Positions 8,469 to 14,975 of a DNA stretch of 64,000 nucleotides are shown piece after piece. Source of the stretch: Fen-1359 sp963710355 (GTDB lineage Bacteria; Planctomycetota; Phycisphaerae; Sedimentisphaerales; Anaerobacaceae); assembly GCA_963710355.1 (NCBI GenBank), contig CAVPZU010000001.1, positions 310,001 to 374,000 on the forward strand. The letters run 5' to 3'. Within the stretch, counting starts at the first letter, position 1; the number at the start of each line of letters is the position of its first letter. The position numbers and the translations under genes were made by a program. The notes under the pieces were generated by a model. It was not told where the DNA came from. It saw only the letters and a list, made by a program, of their open reading frames with translations, and made no database searches.

Positions 8469-9422
8469 ATGAAATATATTCCACCAAAATTCAGCAAGTT
8501 AAGAGAAATGGCCGCCATAGATGTAGGGCGTTTGACCGAGGACGAGGCAAGGGCTATCCTTGAGGGCATACGTTGGCCTAAAGGCATTGCTTGCCCCCAT
8601 TGTGGTAGTATGCGGGTAGTTAGGATACAGGCCAAATCAGAGAAGGTTAGAGATGGCGTAATCCGATGTAATGATTGTCGGAGACAATTTACAGTCACAG
8701 TAGGCACGATAATGCACCGTTCACATATTACCTTGCGGCAATGGGTTCAGGCGTTTTATTCGATGTGTTCCCACAAAAAAGGAGTGTCTGCCCTTCAATT
8801 ACAAAGGAATCTTGGACTTCATTCCTACAAATCAGCGTGGCATCTTGCCCACAGGATAAGAGCGGCAATGGGAGAACAGCCTTCAATGAATATGCTTAAA
8901 GGGACAGTAGAAGTTGACGAAACCTACGTTGGCGGCAAACCAAAATATAATATAAACAAAAGCGCCATACGTGGACGGGGGACGAAAAAAACTCCAGTAA
9001 TGGTATTAGTTGAAAGAAACGGAGAGGCAATATCCAAGCCCATAGAACGAGTTGATGCTAAAACGTTAAAAACGGCTATCAGACAAATGGTTGATAAAAG
9101 TTCTACCATTATGACTGATGACTGGAAACCCTATAGAGGAATCGGCAAAGAATTTGCAGGTGGTCATAAAATAATAAGGCACGGAATTTTAGAATATGTT
9201 AATGGCGACATATCAACTAATACTGCCGAATCATATTTTGCGTTGCTCAAAAGAGGAGTTCACGGCGTTTTTCATCACGTTTCAAAACAACATTTGGGCA
9301 GATATTGTGATGAATTTGCTTTTCGTTGGAATCACCGAAAAGTTAATGATGGAATAAGGGCGGAGGCGGCTATAAAAGGCGCAGATGGTAAGCGATTAAC
9401 ATACAAAAAGGCCGTTTGTTAA
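8469..9422 (+). CDS. IS1595-family (ISXO2-like) DDE transposase
   Basis: A 317-residue transposase. An N-terminal zinc ribbon (CPHC about residues 42-45, CNDC about 68-71) is followed by a helix-turn-helix (LSALQLQRNLGL-type segment near 100) and an RNase H-like core with the catalytic acidic residues in VEVDETYVGG, MTDDWKPY and TAESYFALLKRG, then RWNHRK near the C-terminus, all as in ISXO2-type enzymes. ATG 8469 is preceded by GAAGGA, 12 bases after the passenger gene's stop, so the two are probably cotranscribed. It appears intact. Confidence 0.95.
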   Translation: MKYIPPKFSKLREMAAIDVGRLTEDEARAILEGIRWPKGIACPHCGSMRVVRIQAKSEKVRDGVIRCNDCRRQFTVTVGTIMHRSHITLRQWVQAFYSMCSHKKGVSALQLQRNLGLHSYKSAWHLAHRIRAAMGEQPSMNMLKGTVEVDETYVGGKPKYNINKSAIRGRGTKKTPVMVLVERNGEAISKPIERVDAKTLKTAIRQMVDKSSTIMTDDWKPYRGIGKEFAGGHKIIRHGILEYVNGDISTNTAESYFALLKRGVHGVFHHVSKQHLGRYCDEFAFRWNHRKVNDGIRAEAAIKGADGKRLTYKKAVC

Positions 9423-9426
9423 GGAC

Positions 9427-9449
9427 TCGTTTGTTAAGTGTATAATTCC
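9427..9449. repeat. IS1595 right terminal inverted repeat
   Basis: 23 bp, a perfect inverted match to 7785-7807; followed by TAAATGTT at 9451-9458. Confidence 0.95.
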
Positions 9450-9483
9450 GTAAATGTTTTATAAGTTGTTAAAAATGAAAAGC

Positions 9484-9828
9484 TTACGGTTTTTCAAAAA
9501 TCTTTTTTTCCCTGCTGGTGAGCAGTTTGAGCTCTTCGATTTTCAACAATTTTGCCGCCAGTATATATACGGCTGCGGATGCGATAACCACCGTAGCGAC
9601 GCGGAGAATATCAAAACGAGTTCTGTCGGGCAGGTTTCGCAGCAGGTATAAGGCGAGCAGGCCGGTCAGCGTCATAATAATTGTTGCTGCGATTGTTTTA
9701 ACGGCTACCGGAGCTAAACCATCGAGCAGGGACGTGCTGAACTTTTTGCGCAGGACAATAAGCAGGAAGAAGACCTGCAGATATGAGCATATAGCTGTGG
9801 AAAGTGCAAGACCGGCGGCGCTAAAAAA
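9484..9828 (-). CDS. murJ: murJ, 3' part after homopolymer frameshift
   Basis: The C-terminal membrane helices of MurJ, in the frame that follows an eight-T run on the coding strand (9823-9830): ...FFSAAGLALSTAICSYLQVFFLLIVLRKKF, then the helix LAPVAVKTIAATIIMTLTGLLALYLL and a final helix ending at KKIFEKP. Joined to the upstream part it gives a MurJ of normal length (about 530 residues). A slip in the homopolymer is the simplest explanation, since the protein is essential. Confidence 0.75.
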   Translation of the reverse strand, partial: FFSAAGLALSTAICSYLQVFFLLIVLRKKFSTSLLDGLAPVAVKTIAATIIMTLTGLLALYLLRNLPDRTRFDILRVATVVIASAAVYILAAKLLKIEELKLLTSREKKIFEKP

Positions 9829-11087
9829 AAGACAAAAGTAAGATTTAGGACTATATTTACAAATACTGCACAAGCTGCGCTGATGGCGGGTATTTTCGAG
9901 ACCTGAATCGAATAAAATGCCCTCGTGATAAGCTGCTGTGCAAAATAGCCGCAAAGGCCCAGAGAGTAAAATGACAGTATCATAGCCGTCGCAGCACTGT
10001 CGTCGGCAGAAAATTTCCCCCTCTGGTACAACGCGGAAATCAGGGGTTTGCCTATTAAAATTAACCCTGCTGTTGCGGGCAGGGCAATAAAAACCGAGCT
10101 TCGCAGGCCTAATGAGACGGATTTGCTTAATCCTTCAAAATCTTTTTTTGCCGCCTGCATACTCATCACGGGAAAGATTGCGGTAGCCAGCGAAATACCC
10201 AGCACGCCGAGCGGGAACTGGTAAAACCTCTGTGAATAAAAAAGCCTTGAGACCGTTCCTTCCCAGAGGGGATATTGTATATGTGTGCCGAAAAGCTCGA
10301 AAAATGTCCCTTTTTCAACCGACCCCGAAAGGCATTTTGCCGTGATGTCGTCAACAAGCGTGTTTATCTGCGTGGCGGCAAGGCCCAAAATCATCGGCGC
10401 CATCAGCAGGAATACCTTCTTAAACGCATCCGTATGCACCTGCCAGTCCGCCCTGATTGAGACGCCGACTTTTTTTAACGCGGGAATCTGGATTGCCAGT
10501 TGTGCCAGGCCGGCGATTAAAACCGCACCTGAAACTAAGAACACCTGTTTTGTATCGGGCGTGTGCAGGATTTTTTCTGTGAACCACAGTGCGCCGATTA
10601 GGAAGATATTCAGCAGAAGCGGGGCGGCGGCAGGGGCGGCAAAGTGGCGATGCGCGTTTAGTATCCCTCCCAGAATCGCCACCACGCAAATCAGAATCAT
10701 ATAAGGCAGCATAATGCCTGAAAGGGCGAACATCTGTCTTGTGCTTTCTAACGGTGCAAAAAAACCGTAGTAAATCCAGATAAAGATTTCGCCGATTATC
10801 ACGATTGCCGTCAGCAGAACAGCGATAACGGTGACAGCCGTATTTGCCAGCGCCAGCGCCTGTTTGGGGTCCTCCTGCAGTTTTTCGCTATAGACGGGGA
10901 TAAATGATGATGAGGCCGCCCCCTCTCCGAAAAGCCGCCGTGCCAGGTTCGGAATCTTAAAGCCTATGACCCAGATGTCCATCATCCCGCTTGCGCCGAG
11001 AAAAGCCGCAAAGGTCATATCCCGAATCATCCCGAAAACCCTGCTTAATGCGGTAAGTGAAACTAATTGTCTGAAGCCTTTTATCAT
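9714..11087 (-). CDS. murJ: murJ, lipid II flippase, 5' part
   Basis: The MurJ/MviN family flips lipid II across the inner membrane for peptidoglycan synthesis. The N-terminus MIKGFRQLVSLTALSRVFGMIRDM matches the family signature (S-x-x-T-x-x-SR-x-x-G-x-x-RD), followed by GASGMMDIWVIGFKIPNLARRLFGEGAASSSFIPVY and about twelve hydrophobic helices. I favour the ATG at 11087; an in-frame GTG at 11159 would add 24 non-conserved residues. The frame goes astray after VNIVLNLTFVFF at an eight-base homopolymer (9823-9830) and reads 36 unrelated residues to a stop at 9714. It lies downstream of rodA on the same strand, so the two peptidoglycan genes may share a transcript. Confidence 0.85.
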   Translation of the reverse strand: MIKGFRQLVSLTALSRVFGMIRDMTFAAFLGASGMMDIWVIGFKIPNLARRLFGEGAASSSFIPVYSEKLQEDPKQALALANTAVTVIAVLLTAIVIIGEIFIWIYYGFFAPLESTRQMFALSGIMLPYMILICVVAILGGILNAHRHFAAPAAAPLLLNIFLIGALWFTEKILHTPDTKQVFLVSGAVLIAGLAQLAIQIPALKKVGVSIRADWQVHTDAFKKVFLLMAPMILGLAATQINTLVDDITAKCLSGSVEKGTFFELFGTHIQYPLWEGTVSRLFYSQRFYQFPLGVLGISLATAIFPVMSMQAAKKDFEGLSKSVSLGLRSSVFIALPATAGLILIGKPLISALYQRGKFSADDSAATAMILSFYSLGLCGYFAQQLITRAFYSIQVSKIPAISAACAVFVNIVLNLTFVFFLAPPVLHFPQLYAHICRSSSCLLSCAKSSARPCSMV

Positions 11088-11162
11088 CTTAACTTTTTTC
11101 GGAAAATATGCGAGCTTTTCCGCCGTTCTTACGGCGGATATGGATATATCGTCTGACACTAT

Positions 11163-11300
11163 AGAAATTCAAAAATCAAATTTCAAATATCAAGATTGAG
11201 GAAGTCGTCCGCCTGCACCCCACTGTTTCGCTTTGCGAAGCAAAGCGTGGGGGCGTGCGGCGGACTCCACAATTTTTAATTTTGATTTCTAACTTTTGAT
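11163..11300. repeat. Dispersed AT-rich repeat with nested palindromes
   Basis: A shortened copy of the repeat seen at 4071 and 14826, lying between murJ and rodA. Its family 1 palindrome is split into halves (11207-11216 and 11256-11265) by a family 2 hairpin of about 36 bases (CCCCAC...GTGGGG with a GCTTTGCGAAGCAAAGC core). Confidence 0.75.
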
Positions 11301-11311
11301 TTTAGAACGGG

Positions 11312-12418
11312 TTATTCGGTGATTGTTGAGGCGATGGAGAACGGCCTGTGCCTGCCGATATTGTTGAGCAGCCCGACGGCGGCGAGGCTTACAATCAGGC
11401 TTGAGCCGCCGTAACTTACGAACGGCAGGGTCAGGCCGGTAATCGGCATCAGGCCGACGGTCATACTCAAATTGACGATTACCTCAAAAAAAAACATCGA
11501 TACAATTCCCATAGCGACTAATCTGCCGAATGGGTCTGTATGTTCTGCGGCAATTTCGATGCCGCAGATAAAGAAAACAATGTAAATTGCGACCAGTGCG
11601 ACGGCCCCCCAGAATCCCCACTGCTGGGCAATCGCTGCGAATATGAAATCGTTATGCCGTTCGGGCAGAAAATCATATTTTATAAACGGTCCCTTCCGAA
11701 AACCATAGCCGACCGGCCCGCCGGCAGAGACCGCATACTTTGAGCGGATTAAATGGTATCCCCAGTCATTTTCCCATTGCCTCCGGCTGAAGGTTTTGCC
11801 GACTAAAATCTTGCCCAGCGTCGGATGGTTTTCTGTCAATCTTCGGATTTTCTCATTTTGCAGCAGGACGCAGCTTATCCTGATTTTCTGGTAAGGCTGC
11901 ATTCCGACCCAGAGCAGGGGGCTTACAAAAATGGCAAGTAAAATAATGGTTAAAAGGTGCCTTACTTTTGCCCCCGCCACAAAGAGCATTGTGAATAATA
12001 TCGGCATCATCAAAAGGACCGTCCCTAAATCGGGCTCAAGCAGTATCAGGAACATCGGAAGCACAGTAAGGGCAAATGGGCCGAGAAGAGTGCCGAATTT
12101 CCGATAGTTGCTTTTATACCGCAAATACCAGCCGAGCGCAAGAATATAGACTACTTTACATAACTCCGATGGCTGGAAACTCAGGCCGGTAAAAGGAATT
12201 TTTATCCATCGGTATGTGGCACGGTTCTCCTCAATAAATATGTCGGGGATGTTGATAAGATATTTATCAACCAGCAGCAGCCCCAGCAGGACAAGAACAC
12301 CCCCATACATCCAGTAGCTTAATTCGCCGAGTCGGCGGTAATCGACCCTGTTTATAAGAATAAAGGCGGCAACACCGAGAATCGCAAAAAAGCAGCTGTT
12401 TTGCCCAAAGATTATCCA
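11312..12418 (-). CDS. rodA: rodA, 3' part (main body)
   Basis: SEDS-family peptidoglycan glycosyltransferase of the elongation machinery. Visible family motifs include FQPSELCKV, LEPDLGTVLL, the extracytoplasmic loop with LPERHNDFIFA, and the C-terminal LTLPFVSYGGSSL. LPERHNDFIFA and the overall length favour RodA over FtsW. The restored frame begins WIIFGQNSCFFAILGV at 12418; upstream of it a four-A run on the coding strand (12419-12422) carries one base too many. The first ATG in this frame (12310) lies inside helix 2-3 and is not a credible start. It works with a class B PBP, not found in this window. Confidence 0.85.
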   Translation of the reverse strand, partial: WIIFGQNSCFFAILGVAAFILINRVDYRRLGELSYWMYGGVLVLLGLLLVDKYLINIPDIFIEENRATYRWIKIPFTGLSFQPSELCKVVYILALGWYLRYKSNYRKFGTLLGPFALTVLPMFLILLEPDLGTVLLMMPILFTMLFVAGAKVRHLLTIILLAIFVSPLLWVGMQPYQKIRISCVLLQNEKIRRLTENHPTLGKILVGKTFSRRQWENDWGYHLIRSKYAVSAGGPVGYGFRKGPFIKYDFLPERHNDFIFAAIAQQWGFWGAVALVAIYIVFFICGIEIAAEHTDPFGRLVAMGIVSMFFFEVIVNLSMTVGLMPITGLTLPFVSYGGSSLIVSLAAVGLLNNIGRHRPFSIASTITE

Positions 12419-12563
12419 TTTTACCTGCCTGGCTGGCTGGATTGACTTCCGCCGGGTGGCCTACCGCATAAATAGCGGCGATGCCGACGCCAATCAATGC
12501 CGCCGCGGCAAACAGCATTAAAAGCCTGACAATTACTAATCTGCCTGTCAGAAATTGAAGCAT
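12267..12563 (-). CDS. rodA: rodA, 5' part before frameshift
   Basis: Encodes the first helix of RodA (MLQFLTGRLVIVRLLMLFAA to GIAAIYAVGHPAEVNPASQAGK). The last in-frame residues before the break are at about 12423; the remaining codons to 12267 are out of frame. Dropping one A from the run at 12419-12422 gives QAGKWIIFGQN and a continuous protein of about 415 residues. ATG 12563 is preferred to the TTG at 12599. Confidence 0.7.
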   Translation of the reverse strand: MLQFLTGRLVIVRLLMLFAAAALIGVGIAAIYAVGHPAEVNPASQAGKMDNLWAKQLLFCDSRCCRLYSYKQGRLPPTRRIKLLDVWGCSCPAGAAAG

Positions 12564-12599
12564 AAGCCAAAAAATACAAAAATTCAGGTTATTTTGCAA

Positions 12600-13147
12600 G
12601 AAATTGTCTTTTTTGCCCGGAAAACGGCCGTCTTTATCATTATCGGAACAACATAGACAACTTGCGTAATTTTTGTTGAAATTAGGGGGTTTCTTCCTTT
12701 TTAGGCGTTGAAAGGGGCTTTTTGCAATTGTTTTTTTATTCGGTTCAAGACTGCCGGGATTTTCAAGAATTACCCTTAATTACCCTTGCTAAACTGTCAG
12801 GCCGTTTTTTATGGGAAATTTATGAGAATCTTAAAATTTTTTCGTTTTTTCTCTTGATTTTTTTTTAGCCATGTGTTAATTTATAGTTGACCTTTACCAG
12901 TACTAACCTGTTATGCACAACATAAGTTGTACTGTAGTGCGTTGTGCGAAAGTCGCCTATTGGCGAGAAAGGAGGCTGGAGGGTAGAAAAGAAGTAGCTC
13001 TTTATCCGGTTTTCCTGTAGCCGGCAGGCATTATTTGTTGAGACGATAGTACCAGGCTCGACAAAGAAGCTTAAAACAACGGACTATAGGCAGGAATGAG
13101 TTGAAACCAAAATGCAGGGTGTGTAAAACTCTGCGAAGGAAAGACAA
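12600..13147 (+). other. Long intergenic region, candidate structured leader
   Basis: About 550 bases without a gene. An AT-rich promoter-like zone (about 12840-12890, with TTGATT and TTAATTTATAG) is followed by a G+A-rich stretch with inverted repeats: GCACAAC (about 12914) pairing with GTTGTGC (about 12942), and GTCGCC...GGCGA just after. The last 200 bases could be the untranslated leader of the dockerin-like gene at 13166. It does not match a riboswitch consensus I know. Confidence 0.35.
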
Positions 13148-13165
13148 ATGAAAGGAAGGTTGTTT

Positions 13166-14008
13166 ATGAAGAAGATCCTTTTAGCTCTCTTGGTACTAAG
13201 TATTGCTGTACCAGCGATGAGCGCTGTGACCATCACTATGAGGAAAGGCGCAGCGTCGAACGAGGTGATTGTCGGATACAGTTATACCGGTGTCGGCGAT
13301 CATAATGAAGTAAGGGCATTCGCTCTTAGTGTCGCTGTTACGGATAAGGCGTATATTGTCGGGTCGGCAACGAGACTGAGTGACGGCTACTATGTTACTC
13401 CCAGCAATATTACGTTCAAGGTTGTTGGTCCCAATACGGTCATTGACCAGCTCGGCTCACCTATAGCCGCACAAGACGCCAATGGCGGCGTTATTGAAAT
13501 GGCCTCGCTGTATGCCGCCAATGACCCCTGTGCAACTCACAGGACTGCTCCGCCTTCGAGCGGCGACCTCGTGAAGTTCCTTGTGGACTGCACGAAAAGT
13601 GGCACCGACCAAATGGTTGGCATCAGCCTTGCAGTAAATACACTGCGGGGCGGCGTCGTACTCAAAGACGGGAACTCTGTCACGCCCACTCTGCCTACCT
13701 TCCCAACTTCGCCTCCTGGAACGTTGTGGACTTGTATGCCGGCTCCTCCGGCTTGCGTGGGTTGGGCTAGCCAGTCGCTTGGTGATGCCACTGGCGATGG
13801 TAAGGTAACTACTCTTGACCTGGCAGCCTTGAGAAAGGCTTGGGGTACAACAGCAGCCGCCTACCCGCATGGTGCAGGTCCCGGTCAATTCAACTGCTGC
13901 TGCGATTTCAACCATGATAATAAGATTACCACCTTAGACCTTGCCAAGTTACGACAGAACTGGGGTAAGACGGGTCTTGCTCATACAGGCGGCACACCGT
14001 GCCCGTAA
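13166..14008 (+). CDS. Secreted protein with C-terminal dockerin-like pair
   Basis: A 280-residue exported protein: signal peptide MKKILLALLVLSIAVPAMSA, then a beta-rich domain of about 170 residues with no recognised catalytic site, a Pro-rich linker (TLPTFPTSPPG), and a dockerin-like duplication, GDATGDGKVTTLDLAALRKAWG and CDFNHDNKITTLDLAKLRQNWG, each with a D-x-N/T-x-D-G/N-K calcium loop. Two starts are possible: ATG 13148 (behind GAAGGAAAG) and ATG 13166 (behind GGAAGG); the second gives a clean signal peptide directly. The beta-rich part may be cohesin-like, but I cannot prove that. Likely extracellular, cell-surface or matrix-associated. Confidence 0.7.
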   Translation: MKKILLALLVLSIAVPAMSAVTITMRKGAASNEVIVGYSYTGVGDHNEVRAFALSVAVTDKAYIVGSATRLSDGYYVTPSNITFKVVGPNTVIDQLGSPIAAQDANGGVIEMASLYAANDPCATHRTAPPSSGDLVKFLVDCTKSGTDQMVGISLAVNTLRGGVVLKDGNSVTPTLPTFPTSPPGTLWTCMPAPPACVGWASQSLGDATGDGKVTTLDLAALRKAWGTTAAAYPHGAGPGQFNCCCDFNHDNKITTLDLAKLRQNWGKTGLAHTGGTPCP

Positions 14009-14094
14009 TTTGAGAGCAGCAAAGTTTTGTTTATGATGTTTATGTTGTTTGTGATGAATTGAAGTTTAATGTTTTAGATAATGGAGGATGTGAA

Positions 14095-14667
14095 ATGAAA
14101 AAGTTAATTGTTTTTCTTGCAATTCTGGCAATGGTCAATGTGGCCAGTGCCGGTGTTATTGACATAGTGGTTTCCAGCCTTAACGGCCAGACGATTACGC
14201 CGACCAAGGAAATCACAATCATGCCAAGTGATACGGTTGATATGCAGATTACTTTTACTGCGCCAGATACAGAGTATGCGTTTGGTCTTGGATCAATCAT
14301 TAATGTTACTGGTCCTGCAACATTGGACATTTCTCAGACAGTAAGACATGCTGATTATGATTCAACACTGGAACTGAAAGGTACTAACCCACCATGGATA
14401 GTTGAAGGAGGCACTTGGCTTGGACCGCAGGGTACAGGGCAACCAGTGTCTCTGGTTACAAATTTACTGCTTCACTGTGATGGAAAGGGACTCGTTACAG
14501 TTGGATTGATGGACGATCCAGTATTCGGGTCATATGTATCTGATGCCCAATGGAACCCTGTTGATTGGTCCTATGGTACAGGTGTAGTTATTCACCAGGT
14601 TCCAGAGCCGATGACGCTTACATTGCTCGGTCTTGGCAGTCTGTTTCTTGCACGCAGGAAAAAATAA
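14095..14667 (+). CDS. PEP-CTERM exported protein
   Basis: A 190-residue exported protein: signal peptide (MKKLIVFLAILAMVNVASA), a beta-sandwich-like body, and a C-terminal PEP-CTERM sorting tag VPEPMTLTLLGLGSLFLARRKK consisting of the PEP motif, a hydrophobic helix and a basic end. Such tags are cut by an exosortase and usually mark extracellular-matrix proteins; no exosortase gene is in this window. The ATG follows GGAGG at good spacing. It stands in tandem with the dockerin-like gene upstream (about 85 bases apart) and is closed by a strong terminator. Confidence 0.85.
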   Translation: MKKLIVFLAILAMVNVASAGVIDIVVSSLNGQTITPTKEITIMPSDTVDMQITFTAPDTEYAFGLGSIINVTGPATLDISQTVRHADYDSTLELKGTNPPWIVEGGTWLGPQGTGQPVSLVTNLLLHCDGKGLVTVGLMDDPVFGSYVSDAQWNPVDWSYGTGVVIHQVPEPMTLTLLGLGSLFLARRKK

Positions 14668-14695
14668 GACAAGCATCTTTGACTGAACAGTAATT

Positions 14696-14727
14696 AAAGA
14701 GGCAGGTTTTAACCTGCCTCTTTTTTT
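14696..14727 (+). terminator. Intrinsic terminator after the PEP-CTERM gene
   Basis: Stem AAAGAGGCAGGTT (14696-14708) pairs with AACCTGCCTCTTT (14711-14723) around a two-base loop and runs into a seven-T tract. Confidence 0.9.
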
Positions 14728-14759
14728 ATTTGCTAAAGAAACCACGGATAGTTCGGTCC

Positions 14760-14950
14760 CTTCGACACTTCGACAAGACTCAGTGCAGGCAAGCTCAGGA
14801 CAGGCAGGCTCACTATGGCGAGCAAAAGTCGAGCCATTACGCGGAGAACGCGAAGAAAAATTAAAGATTAAAAATCAAAATGTAAAATTATGGAGTCCGC
14901 CTGCGGCGGACGACTTCCTCAATTTTGATATTTGATATTTGAATTTTGCA
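14760..14950. repeat. Inverted copy of the dispersed AT-rich repeat
   Basis: Reverse complement of the 4071-4265 region: GGCTCACTATGGCGAGCAAAAG, GCGGAGAACGCGAAG, then AT-rich words and the family 1 palindrome at 14895-14911. No gene. It separates the PEP-CTERM gene from the convergent beta-helix gene. Confidence 0.75.
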
Positions 14951-14975
14951 TTTTGAACTTTAACTTTTGAATTTT

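Larger units (their letters stand above)
7784..9450 (+). mobile_element. IS1595-family element with passenger gene
   Basis: A complete 1667-bp element. Its 23-bp terminal inverted repeats (7785-7807 and 9427-9449, both beginning GGAATTATACACTTAACAA when read inward) are identical, and it is flanked by the 8-bp direct repeat TAAATGTT (7776-7783 and 9451-9458), the target duplication length known for IS1595. It carries an ISXO2-type DDE transposase and, upstream of it, one passenger gene. It sits between the TPR gene promoter side and the 3' end of murJ without breaking either. Confidence 0.93.

Noticed and set aside
12840..13147. Cyclic-di-GMP or cobalamin riboswitch before 13166
   Set aside because: The conserved core strings of those classes (for example GACGCAAAGC) are not present.
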